DNA of 64,000 nt from Lachnospiraceae bacterium (GTDB lineage: Bacteria > Bacillota > Clostridia > Lachnospirales > Lachnospiraceae), in the NCBI GenBank assembly GCA_017542245.1, contig JAFXXN010000179.1, forward strand, positions 62,001 through 126,000, given 5' to 3'. The notes below the pieces were generated by a model that worked only from the letters and a program-made list of their open reading frames with translations, did no database searches and was not told where the DNA came from. Each line of letters opens with the position of its first letter. The stretch's first letter is position 1. A program made the translations under genes and the position numbers. Below, one piece after another: positions 41,290 through 49,845 of this stretch.

Positions 41290-42201
41290 ATGGCAAACGA
41301 AACAATATACTGGCATATACCCGGTATCTGCTACTTTGGTATGATTAATCATGTACTGCTTGATACAATGAAGAAATTCCCCAGCAGGTTCTATGAAAAC
41401 TATAAAATTGCATCCTGTTACGGAACCATTCCCGGAGCAATTTGGAACGGTGGAAGAAATATTATCAAAGGATTCACATATAAGGACGAAGTAGAGCAGG
41501 TAATCAGTTCATATAATCAGAGAAAGATACCTGTAAGATTTACATGGACCAACGTTCTGCTTGAAGAAAAGCATATATATGATACTTATTGCAATATGAT
41601 CATGAAAGTCGGCGATAACGGCATGAATCAGGTACTCGCAAATCGTCCAGTGCTTGAAGAATATATAAGAAAAGAGTATCCCAGATATAAGATAATTTCT
41701 TCAACTACCAAAAGAATACTTAATCTTGATGAATTATTAAAAGAATTTGAAAAGGACTATTTCCTTGTCGTTCTCGACTATGATCTAAATCATAATCAAA
41801 AAGTTATAGAAAGGCTGATTCCGGTTGCAAATAAGGTTGAAATCCTTGTAAACGAAACCTGCATTCCCGGATGCCCTAAGAGAGTTGAGCATTATCGCGA
41901 AATCTCAAAATATCAGCTTGAATATGATACAAGAATTAAATTCCCTTGCTGTAATCCGGATCCGGATAAAAATACCTTCGCTGCAATGCAGAGAAGACCA
42001 CAGTTCATGTCGCATGAAGACATTGAACGCTATGCAGAAATGGGATATAGGAACTTTAAAATCGTTGGCCGTGGCGGTCCAAAGATGATGCTCATAGATT
42101 CTTATGTTTACTATTTTGTAAAAGAAGACAGCCGTGATTTTATCAAAAACTATATAGTAAGTACTGTAATGAAAATGACAGGCGGACAGCCTATAAGATA
42201 A
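41290..42201 (+). CDS. U32 peptidase-like protein, paralogue 2
   Basis: A 303-residue paralogue of the preceding gene. Shared motifs include SCYGTIPGAIWNGG, IPVRFTWTN, YCNMIMKVGDNGMNQV, LVVLDYDLNHNQ, ETCIPGCPKRVEHYR and YRNFKIVGRGG. The CxxxCP....EHYR motif is kept, while several other cysteines differ. The frame is open from 41239, inside the previous gene, but the ATG at 41290 follows GAGAGG and matches the start of similarity. It ends 9 bases before pepF, suggesting one transcript. Function is unknown; a TIM-barrel iron-sulfur protein is a reasonable guess. Confidence 0.6.
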   Translation: MANETIYWHIPGICYFGMINHVLLDTMKKFPSRFYENYKIASCYGTIPGAIWNGGRNIIKGFTYKDEVEQVISSYNQRKIPVRFTWTNVLLEEKHIYDTYCNMIMKVGDNGMNQVLANRPVLEEYIRKEYPRYKIISSTTKRILNLDELLKEFEKDYFLVVLDYDLNHNQKVIERLIPVANKVEILVNETCIPGCPKRVEHYREISKYQLEYDTRIKFPCCNPDPDKNTFAAMQRRPQFMSHEDIERYAEMGYRNFKIVGRGGPKMMLIDSYVYYFVKEDSRDFIKNYIVSTVMKMTGGQPIR

Positions 42202-42210
42202 GGAGAAAAA

Positions 42211-44010
42211 ATGGCTAAGGAATTACCGGAAAGAAGTGCAGTAAAAGTTGAAGATACATGGGATTTATCCTGCATGTATGAAAATAAAGAAGCATGGGAA
42301 AAAGATATTGATAAAATCTTTCAACTGGTAGATGAATTAAAAAAATATGAGGGGATTGTTTGTGAAAATGCAAAGAATCTTCTTGTATGTGGAAAACTGA
42401 ATGATGAAATAGATATGCATATTCAAAGAGCATATAACTATGCTGCACAGCTTTACGACCAGGATACTGCAGATTCGGAACATCTCGCCATGGTATCAAA
42501 GATTAAGACAAAATATAATGAAGTTATGTCAAAGATATCCTTCCTGGCATCAGAGATATCAGAAGGTGACGAAGAAGAAATTTATTCATGGATGGATTCA
42601 GATTCGGAACTCAATCTGTACAGAAGGGATATCAGCCTTTTATTCAGAGATAAGCCCCATAGACTGTCAAAAGAAATAGAGGAAATACTTGCCACATCGT
42701 ACGACTGTACAGATGTTGCCGATGAAGTATACTCCGTACTTGATAATGCCGATATGGAATTCGGCGAGATCAAAGATCAGGACGGCGAACTGGTAAGAAT
42801 AACACAGGGACGTTATATTTCACTTGTAAGTTCTTCTGACAGAAGAGTCAGGGAAGATGCATATAAAAGTTATTATGCATCATATCAAAAATATAAGAAT
42901 ACATATGCAGGACTCTACTACGGACATCTTAAGAGCTTGAAATTTTATGCCAATACAAGAAAATACGACTCAACCCTGCATGCTGCGCTGTTTGGAAATG
43001 AGATTCCGGTAAGCGTATATGAAAACCTCATATCAGCTGTAAACAACAATCTGGACAAGCTTCACAGATATGTTGACCTGAGAAAGAAATGTCTTGGAGT
43101 TGACACCTTTAAGATGTATGATATATATCCTCCTATGGTAAAGGATGTAAAGGTTCAGTACTCATATGAAGAAGCAAAAGCTTTAGCACTTGAAGCACTT
43201 AAACCCTTAGGAGAAGACTATATCAGTCACGTAAAAGAAGCTTTTGAAAATCGCTGGTTTGACGTTTACGAAAACAAAAATAAGCGCAGCGGAGCATATT
43301 CCTCTACGACTTACGGCGTTCATCCATATATGCTTCTTAATTACAGCGGAAAGCTTGATGATGTGTTTACCCTCGTCCATGAAATGGGACATTCTATGCA
43401 TTCATATTATTCAAATGCAAAGCAGCCATATGTATATTCATCATACAAAATCTTTGTTGCAGAAGTAGCTTCAACATGTAATGAAATTCTGCTTCTTAAA
43501 TACATGCTGACTCACAAAGAGGATATAAATGAACGCGCGTATCTGCTCAACCATTATATGGACATGTTTAAAGGTACCTTGTTCCGTCAGACACAGTTCG
43601 CTGAATTTGAACTTGAGACAAACCGCTTAGTAGAAAATGGAGAAGCTCTGACAGCCGATGTCCTTTGTAAGATGTACTTTGATATAAATAAAAAGTACTA
43701 TGGAGAAAACGTTGAATATGATGATTCTATCTCATACGAGTGGGAAAGAATACCTCATTTCTACTATAATTACTATGTTTATCAGTATTCAACAAGCTTC
43801 TGCGCATCAGTATCTATAGCAGAAAAGCTGCTTAATGATCCCGCTTATGTAGGAAAGTACATAGATTTCCTTTCAAGCGGCTGCAGCGATACAGCCATAA
43901 ATCTGTTAAAGAAAGTTGATATTGATATGGAATCATCCGAGCCCATCAATACAGCATTAAACGTAATGAACAGCGTAATGGATGAATTTGAGAAATTGAG
44001 AGGCTTTTGA
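42211..44010 (+). CDS. pepF: oligoendopeptidase F
   Basis: A 599-residue zinc metallopeptidase of family M3B that cuts oligopeptides of roughly 7-20 residues in the cytoplasm. The zinc motif HEMGH is at 390-394. The downstream Glu ligand is most likely in FVAEVASTCNE, about 25 residues later. The N-terminal helical region (WDLSCMYENKEAWEKD) and length are typical. Ribosome site AAGGAG is close to the ATG. It closes a probable operon with the two U32-like genes and GH43. Confidence 0.93.
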   Translation: MAKELPERSAVKVEDTWDLSCMYENKEAWEKDIDKIFQLVDELKKYEGIVCENAKNLLVCGKLNDEIDMHIQRAYNYAAQLYDQDTADSEHLAMVSKIKTKYNEVMSKISFLASEISEGDEEEIYSWMDSDSELNLYRRDISLLFRDKPHRLSKEIEEILATSYDCTDVADEVYSVLDNADMEFGEIKDQDGELVRITQGRYISLVSSSDRRVREDAYKSYYASYQKYKNTYAGLYYGHLKSLKFYANTRKYDSTLHAALFGNEIPVSVYENLISAVNNNLDKLHRYVDLRKKCLGVDTFKMYDIYPPMVKDVKVQYSYEEAKALALEALKPLGEDYISHVKEAFENRWFDVYENKNKRSGAYSSTTYGVHPYMLLNYSGKLDDVFTLVHEMGHSMHSYYSNAKQPYVYSSYKIFVAEVASTCNEILLLKYMLTHKEDINERAYLLNHYMDMFKGTLFRQTQFAEFELETNRLVENGEALTADVLCKMYFDINKKYYGENVEYDDSISYEWERIPHFYYNYYVYQYSTSFCASVSIAEKLLNDPAYVGKYIDFLSSGCSDTAINLLKKVDIDMESSEPINTALNVMNSVMDEFEKLRGF

Positions 44011-44012
44011 TT

Positions 44013-44106
44013 TAAGCCTTCCCCTTAAGGGGATTATCTCTACCACGAAGTGGTTGAGATGCCTCACTGGTGAAGTGAAGGCTTAAGAAGTAGCCGGATG
44101 AGGTGT
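44013..44106 (+). repeat. interspersed repeat, copy 1 (full)
   Basis: Begins AAGCCTTCCCCTTAAGG, contains CTACCACGAAGTGGTTGAGA with an internal CCAC/GTGG palindrome, and ends TAGCCGGATGAGGTG. A near-identical copy is at 61179-61272 and a degenerate one at 52127-52183. Elements ending in CCGGATGAGGTG are, from memory, common short interspersed repeats in gut and rumen Firmicutes. Confidence 0.85.
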
Positions 44107-44189
44107 AATCCATTTCATTGTAGATAGCCACATTTATAGATAATAAGCACAGAAAGATAAAAAAGTAGAAAATAAGGAGTTGATAAAAT

Positions 44190-45110
44190 ATGCCTATAAA
44201 GGTACAGAATGATTTACCTGCAAAGAAAATAATGGAAGAGGAAAACATATTTATGATGGACGAAAACAGAGCCATATCACAGGATATCAGACCTCTTGAA
44301 ATAGGTATATTAAATCTCATGCCACTGAAAGAGGCAACTGAGGTTCAGCTGCTCAGATCTCTTTCAAACACACCCTTACAGGTTAATATTACATTCCTTA
44401 CCACATCTACATATGTTGGAAAAAACACTGCCAAGAGCCATCTTGATCAGTTCTATCTTACATTTGAAGATGTAAAAAACAAAAAACTTGACGGACTTAT
44501 AATCACCGGTGCACCTGTTGAAATGATGGAATTTGAAGAGGTAGCATATTGGGATGAACTCTGCAGTATAATGGAATGGTCAAAGACCCATGTCACTTCG
44601 ACACTTCATATTTGTTGGGGAGCACAGGCAGGGCTTTACTATCATTATGGTGTAAAAAAGATCCTACTTCCTCAGAAAATGTTCGGAGTATTTAAACATA
44701 ATGTACATCATCGGAAAGAACCGTTTGTAAGAGGATTTGATGATATATTCTATATTCCTCACAGCCGTCATACAACGATAGATCCGGAAGAAGTAAAAGC
44801 AAATCCTAACCTGACCGTACTTGCGGATTCTCCTGAAGCCGGAATATGTATGGTACTTGCTAAAGAAGGAAGACAGGTTTTCGTATTCGGACATCCCGAA
44901 TATGACAGAATGACACTTGATCAGGAATATAAACGAGACCTTGAAAAAGGACTTGATATACAAATCCCGCAGAATTATTATCTTAATGACGATCCAAACG
45001 AAAAACCGCTTCTTACCTGGAGAGCCCACGCAAATACCATGTACACTAACTGGTTAAATTATTATGTATACCAGGCAACTCCGTACGATGTAGAATCCAT
45101 TGGTTTGTAA
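44190..45110 (+). CDS. metA: homoserine O-acyltransferase, MetA type (predicted acetyltransferase)
   Basis: A 306-residue enzyme that acylates homoserine in methionine synthesis. C142 (ICWGAQAGLY) is the expected nucleophile, and FGHPEYD at 232-238 supplies His and Glu. Residue 111 is Glu. In studied MetA enzymes Glu111 goes with acetyl-CoA use and Gly111 with succinyl-CoA, so O-acetylhomoserine is the likely product despite the common database name. Ribosome site AAGGAG lies 8 bases before the ATG. It stands alone between a repeat element and a terminator, and I see no SAM riboswitch in front of it. Confidence 0.92.
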   Translation: MPIKVQNDLPAKKIMEEENIFMMDENRAISQDIRPLEIGILNLMPLKEATEVQLLRSLSNTPLQVNITFLTTSTYVGKNTAKSHLDQFYLTFEDVKNKKLDGLIITGAPVEMMEFEEVAYWDELCSIMEWSKTHVTSTLHICWGAQAGLYYHYGVKKILLPQKMFGVFKHNVHHRKEPFVRGFDDIFYIPHSRHTTIDPEEVKANPNLTVLADSPEAGICMVLAKEGRQVFVFGHPEYDRMTLDQEYKRDLEKGLDIQIPQNYYLNDDPNEKPLLTWRAHANTMYTNWLNYYVYQATPYDVESIGL

Positions 45111-45191
45111 ATTCAATATGATGTGAAATTTATTTCTTTAGTAAATTTCATATGAATTGGAATAAAATTTTTTGCAAAAGATATAGAAATG

Positions 45192-45229
45192 AAAAATGAC
45201 AAAGGATATAAAGCTTTTGTCATTTTTTT
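45192..45229 (+). terminator. terminator after metA
   Basis: AAAAATGACAAA pairs with TTTGTCATTTTT, interrupted by AG/CT next to an AT loop, and ends in T7. Confidence 0.8.
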
Positions 45230-45248
45230 ACAAAAAAGATGAAAAACA

Positions 45249-45278
45249 GGGGTCAGACTCCCAGCGGGGTCTGACCCC
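45249..45278. repeat. GGGGTCAGAC palindrome
   Basis: GGGGTCAGAC pairs perfectly with GTCTGACCCC around a 10-nt loop. Such GGGGTCAGAC/GTCTGACCCC palindromes are seen in many bacterial genomes as REP-like elements. It lies 24 bases before the pseudouridine synthase start, so it falls within its leader. Confidence 0.75.
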
Positions 45279-45301
45279 GAGGCAAAAAGAAAGCGAAGAA
45301 T

Positions 45302-46075
45302 ATGAAAACGAAAAAAGAAATGTTTGATAACAGAACACCGGAGAAAATTAGCTCCGGTATAAGAGTAAACAAATATCTTGCAGATGCCGGTGTATGTTCA
45401 AGACGTGAAGCAGATAGAGCCGTAGCTGAAGGAAAAGTACAGATAGATGGGGAATTAGCCGTTATGGGAAGCAAGGTACTCCCTGGACAAAAAGTAACTT
45501 TTAACGGCAAGTTAGTAACTAAAAAAGAAGATCTGGTACTTATAGCGCTAAATAAACCAAAGGGAATCATTAGTACAACCGACAGAAGAGAAAAGGATAA
45601 CATAATCGACTTCTTAAATTTCCCTGAGAGAATATTCCCGATAGGCAGGCTCGATAAGGACTCGGAAGGCCTAATATTACTGACTAATGACGGAGATATA
45701 GTAAATAAGATTTTAAGGGCCGGAAACTATCATGAAAAGGAATATATCGTAACAGTAAACAAGGATATTACTGAAGAATTCTTAAAAGCCATGGCAGGCG
45801 GTGTTCCGATACTTGACACTGTTACAAGACCCTGCAAAATAGAAAGAATCGAAAGAAATGTATTCAGAATTATATTAACTCAAGGACTTAACCGCCAGAT
45901 CCGAAGAATGTGTGAAGCCTTGGGATACAGGGTAAGATCACTTACAAGAGTCAGGATAATGAATATAAAACTTGGAAGATTATTGAGTGGAACATACAGA
46001 AATCTTACGCCCAAGGAACTTGAAGAATTAAAAGAAATGATAGCAGACTCAAGCAGCGAACCAATAAAATATTAA
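45302..46075 (+). CDS. rluF: 23S rRNA pseudouridine synthase, RluF type
   Basis: A 257-residue enzyme of the RsuA/RluB/E/F family. An S4 RNA-binding domain (about 20-65, VNKYLADAGVCSRREADRAVAEGKVQID) precedes the catalytic domain with GRLDKDSEGL, whose first Asp is the nucleophile. The stretches GNYHEKEYIVTVNKDITEEF, GVPIL and LTQGLNRQIRRMCE resemble RluF (U2604 of 23S rRNA in E. coli) more than RluB. The exact target base in this organism is inferred. The ribosome site is weak (AAAGCGAAG), and a GC-rich palindrome lies just upstream. Confidence 0.85.
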   Translation: MKTKKEMFDNRTPEKISSGIRVNKYLADAGVCSRREADRAVAEGKVQIDGELAVMGSKVLPGQKVTFNGKLVTKKEDLVLIALNKPKGIISTTDRREKDNIIDFLNFPERIFPIGRLDKDSEGLILLTNDGDIVNKILRAGNYHEKEYIVTVNKDITEEFLKAMAGGVPILDTVTRPCKIERIERNVFRIILTQGLNRQIRRMCEALGYRVRSLTRVRIMNIKLGRLLSGTYRNLTPKELEELKEMIADSSSEPIKY

Positions 46076-46152
46076 AACTATTATTTTGTAACTTAGAAAA
46101 CGCAGAAAGTGTTATTGAGAAGACATTTACTTAATAAATGTGGGGAAGGAAT

Positions 46153-48225
46153 ATGGACAGTAATATAGATAGCAATATTGATAATAATAATGAAAATAAT
46201 ATATTTATTAACGATAAAAACAAAAGCATACAAGATTCAGTAAACAATGTCAAATTTGATAGAATAAAAGAACTTGTACAGGTTTTAAATGAAGCTTCCG
46301 ATGCATATTATAATGACCGTGATGAAATAATGAGCAACTTTGAGTGGGACAAACTCTTTGATGAGCTGGTTGCACTTGAAGCAGAAACAGGATTTGTTCT
46401 TCCGGACAGTCCTACTGTAAAAACCGGTGCAGAAGAGAACATATCCTCAGGCAACCGCGAAGTTCATGAATTTCCTGCACTGTCACTTGCCAAATCAAAA
46501 GATCCTGAAGTGATAAAAAAATGGGCAGGAGAAAGGCCTATCTGGCTCTCATGGAAATTGGACGGACTTACGCTTATACTTACATATGATGAAGGCAACC
46601 TTACAAAGATAATGACTCGTGGCAACGGAACGACCGGAACTAACATAACATATTTGAAGGAATATATCAAAGGCTATCCCTTAAAAATTTCATATAAGGG
46701 ACACATGGTTGTCCGCGGCGAAGCTGTTATATCTTACTATGATTTTAATACGATAAACAGCATGATAGAAAATCCGGATGAACAATATGCAAATCCCCGG
46801 AACCTTGTTTCGGGAACCTTGGGACTTGATATCAGCCGGGCAAATGAAGTAAAAGAAAGATGCGTTTCATTTAATGCCTTTACTCTGGTACATATAGATG
46901 AAGAAATAAAATCCTGGGGAGACAGGATGAACTATCTGAATGAACTGGGATTTACAGTTGTGGATAGGGAACTTACAAGTGCCGAAAAGCTTGTGGAAAC
47001 AATAGAAAAATGGACAGAAATCGTAAGAAACGGGAAAATGGATTTCCCTGTGGACGGTTTGGTAGTTACATTCGACGACACCGATTATGCAGCGACCGGT
47101 TCTGTTACCGGACATCATGCCACAAATGCCGGAATGGCATTTAAATGGCAGGATACCGAAGCTGAAACAACACTCGATCATATTGAATGGAGCTGCGCGG
47201 CCTTTGCAATTTCTCCCGTAGCAGTTTTTGATCCCGTGTCTTTGGAAGGAACCACAGTATCGCGTGCGAGCCTTTGTAACATCAGCGAAATGAAGAGGCT
47301 CGGTATTGGAGAGAATAGGAAAACATCACTTACAGTAATAAAAAGTAACATGATCATACCCAAATGTATAAAAGCCGACAGTCACGGAACAAACTTCATA
47401 ATACCTGACAAATGTCCGGTATGTAATGCTCCGACAGAGATTGTTATAAGCGAAAAAACGGGTACCGAAACTCTTCATTGTACCAATCCTGACTGCAATG
47501 CGAAGCATATTCAGAAGTATACCCGTTTTGTAAGCAAGTCAGGTATGGATATCGACGGACTTTCAATAAAAACCCTTATGAGATTCATAAATGAAGGCTA
47601 TATTAGTGATTTCGCAGACATTTATAATATCACTTCATTTAAAGACAGAATAATAGAACTTGACGGTTTCGGAGAAAAGTCATACGGGAATCTAATTTCA
47701 TCAATTGAGAAGAGCAGAAAAAGACATCCGGTAAATTTCATTTATGCACTCTGTATCCCGATGATCGGACTTGACGCTGCAAAAAGACTTATATCATTTT
47801 ATGGAACAAAAGGATTTTTTGACAGACTGAATAACAAAGAAAGTTTTGAAGAAGTTGACGGTATCGGAATAGAAAGATCAAATGCCATATTGAAATGGAT
47901 TGAAAATGAGAAAAATTCCGCACTTCTCAGTAAACTTATGAAGACCGTTATACTTGATGATATAGAACCCGCAGGAGAAAAAACCGGAAGTTGCAAAGGA
48001 CTGACATTTGTTATCACCGGCGACGTTCATATCTTTAAAAACAGAGATGAATTTAAAGCATATGTTGAAGCCGCGGGCGGTCATGTAGCCGGTTCCGTTT
48101 CAGGAAAGACATCATTTCTTGTAAATAATGATATAGAATCAACCAGCTCTAAAAATACCAAAGCCAAAAGCCTTGGCATAGAAATTATCACAGAAGATAC
48201 CTTTGTGGAGAGATTCGGAAAATAA
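46153..48225 (+). CDS. ligA: NAD-dependent DNA ligase, divergent LigA
   Basis: A 690-residue ligase with the usual order. The N-terminal Ia domain contains EASDAYYNDRDEIMSNFEWDKL. The adenylation domain has the AMP-lysine motif K135-L-D137-G138. An OB fold, a four-Cys zinc finger (CPVCNAP ... CTNPDC), helix-hairpin-helix repeats and a C-terminal BRCT domain (about 613-690) follow. The motif reads SWKLDGLTL where most LigA have EPKIDG, and the first 30 residues are Asn/Asp-rich. It may be a second, specialised ligase. The ATG at 46153 is preferred over 46138 because GGGGAAGG lies between them. Confidence 0.85.
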   Translation: MDSNIDSNIDNNNENNIFINDKNKSIQDSVNNVKFDRIKELVQVLNEASDAYYNDRDEIMSNFEWDKLFDELVALEAETGFVLPDSPTVKTGAEENISSGNREVHEFPALSLAKSKDPEVIKKWAGERPIWLSWKLDGLTLILTYDEGNLTKIMTRGNGTTGTNITYLKEYIKGYPLKISYKGHMVVRGEAVISYYDFNTINSMIENPDEQYANPRNLVSGTLGLDISRANEVKERCVSFNAFTLVHIDEEIKSWGDRMNYLNELGFTVVDRELTSAEKLVETIEKWTEIVRNGKMDFPVDGLVVTFDDTDYAATGSVTGHHATNAGMAFKWQDTEAETTLDHIEWSCAAFAISPVAVFDPVSLEGTTVSRASLCNISEMKRLGIGENRKTSLTVIKSNMIIPKCIKADSHGTNFIIPDKCPVCNAPTEIVISEKTGTETLHCTNPDCNAKHIQKYTRFVSKSGMDIDGLSIKTLMRFINEGYISDFADIYNITSFKDRIIELDGFGEKSYGNLISSIEKSRKRHPVNFIYALCIPMIGLDAAKRLISFYGTKGFFDRLNNKESFEEVDGIGIERSNAILKWIENEKNSALLSKLMKTVILDDIEPAGEKTGSCKGLTFVITGDVHIFKNRDEFKAYVEAAGGHVAGSVSGKTSFLVNNDIESTSSKNTKAKSLGIEIITEDTFVERFGK

Positions 48226-48302
48226 GATATAATAAAATGAAAATATTTGATAAATGATCTTAGAAAAAGAATTAAGTGACTTTAATTTGATTTTATTTCG
48301 GA

Positions 48303-48331
48303 TTGACACTTATAAATAAATACGATAAAAT
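48303..48331 (+). promoter_or_regulatory. promoter of the tldD/tldE-like pair
   Basis: A perfect TTGACA (48303-48308) and TAAAAT (48326-48331) are 17 bp apart. The following leader of about 90 nt has a small hairpin (TTGCTT-ACATC-GAAGCAA) near 48339-48357 and a second weak one (TTGGA with TTCCAA). Confidence 0.7.
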
Positions 48332-48427
48332 GTATATAGTTGCTTACATCGAAGCAATCCGTATCATAAGTTGGAGGTAAAACTAGGTTTTAATTCCAAC
48401 ATCATAACAAAAATATGGAGGTTATAT

Positions 48428-49813
48428 ATGCTTAAAGACATTTTAAGTTCTAAAACGGGATTATTTGCTGACGGTGTTCAGACGATTCTTCGCGGACACG
48501 AAAACAGAAACCGTCGTGTAGTAATCCTGAAAGGAAACATGGTACAGAATTCACGCAGTGCTTCGAACGGAATCAGTGCTAGAGTTAACAAAAACGGAAC
48601 ATATGGATTCGCATCAACTGCAGACTATACTGCGGAAGGTGCCGAAAGAGTATTGAAAGCAGCAACAGAGAATGCTCTTTTCTTATCAAAACATTCAAGC
48701 AGAAACATCGAACTTCCCGCATCCTTTGGCAAAGGCTCGGTTCCGCTTAATGCCGAAATAGTTGATACCGAGCAGAAAGTGATCATTGAGGCATGCCAGA
48801 CAATTGATGCATACATTCAGAAGAAATATCCCGATCTTTTAAGCCGTACTGTTGTATATACTGAAGATTCACAGGACAGAATCGTATATACATCAGACGC
48901 ATTTAACGGCCATCTGGTAACTCCCAGAAGCTATATCTACGTTATGATGAGTACTGAATCAAAGGACGGAACTCCTGTTGAACTGTTTAAAGCCTTTGGC
49001 GGCTTCGGAAGTTTTTATGACAATTTCAGTAAGTTAGACGAGATTTATGAAGGAATTGACCTTCTTTATAAGAGAATAATGGATAAAAAAGAAGGTGTAT
49101 ATGCTGAAGCAGGATACAAGACAGTTGTCCTTTCAGGTTTTATGGGCGGTATGCTTGCTCATGAGGCAGTAGGTCATACTGTAGAAGCAGATCTTGTATT
49201 AGGCGGAAGCGTAGCAGGTCCTTCACTCAATAAACGCGTTGCTTCCGATCTGGTAAACCTTGTAGATTTTGCCAATACCTATAACGGAAAAATGGCTCCT
49301 CTTCCTGTTTACCTTGACGATGAAGGTATTGTTGCAAGCGATGCTGAACTTATCAAAGACGGTATACTTGTCGGATACATGAACGACAGAGAAACCGCTA
49401 AACATTTTGGCATGGATCCTAAAGGAAATGCAAGAGGGTGGGGATTCGCAGATGAACCTATTATCCGTATGAGAAATACATGTATCCTTCCCGGAAAGAA
49501 TACTGTAGAAGAGCTTATTGAATCGGTAGAGGACGGATATTATCTTATAGATTCCGGAAACGGCCAGGCCGATCTTACCGGTGAATTTATGTTCGGCGTA
49601 ACCTGCGGTTATGAAATAAAGAACGGAAAGATCGGAAAAGCACTTCTTGATACGACAGTTTCAGGTGTGGCATTTGAAATGCTTAAGACAGTTGATATGG
49701 TATCAAATGAAGTAGAATGGACCTCAAGCGGTTTTTGTGGCAAGAAACAGCCCATGGCAGTAGGAATGGGTGGACCTCATATGCGTTGTAAGATAATGAT
49801 AGGTGGACGTTAA
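48428..49813 (+). CDS. tldD: TldD-like metalloprotease
   Basis: A 461-residue protein of the TldD/PmbA family. H245-E246-xxx-H250 (HEAVGH) is the HExxxH zinc motif of the TldD subunit, located within a highly conserved GGMLAHEAVGHTVEADLVLGG-type region. TldD/TldE complexes degrade unfolded peptides and mature some peptide natural products such as microcin B17. The frame is open to 48371, but TGGAGG six bases before 48428 fixes the start. The TldE-like partner follows 32 bases downstream. It is worth noting that the genome also has a radical SAM candidate peptide-modification locus, but no link is visible here. Confidence 0.88.
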   Translation: MLKDILSSKTGLFADGVQTILRGHENRNRRVVILKGNMVQNSRSASNGISARVNKNGTYGFASTADYTAEGAERVLKAATENALFLSKHSSRNIELPASFGKGSVPLNAEIVDTEQKVIIEACQTIDAYIQKKYPDLLSRTVVYTEDSQDRIVYTSDAFNGHLVTPRSYIYVMMSTESKDGTPVELFKAFGGFGSFYDNFSKLDEIYEGIDLLYKRIMDKKEGVYAEAGYKTVVLSGFMGGMLAHEAVGHTVEADLVLGGSVAGPSLNKRVASDLVNLVDFANTYNGKMAPLPVYLDDEGIVASDAELIKDGILVGYMNDRETAKHFGMDPKGNARGWGFADEPIIRMRNTCILPGKNTVEELIESVEDGYYLIDSGNGQADLTGEFMFGVTCGYEIKNGKIGKALLDTTVSGVAFEMLKTVDMVSNEVEWTSSGFCGKKQPMAVGMGGPHMRCKIMIGGR

Positions 49814-49845
49814 ACAATTATTGAATAAAAGATAGGAGTTTACAT

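Noticed and set aside
44107-44189. SAM riboswitch before metA
   Set aside because: The interval is too short and lacks the conserved SAM-box helices; only a repeat and AT-rich sequence are present.
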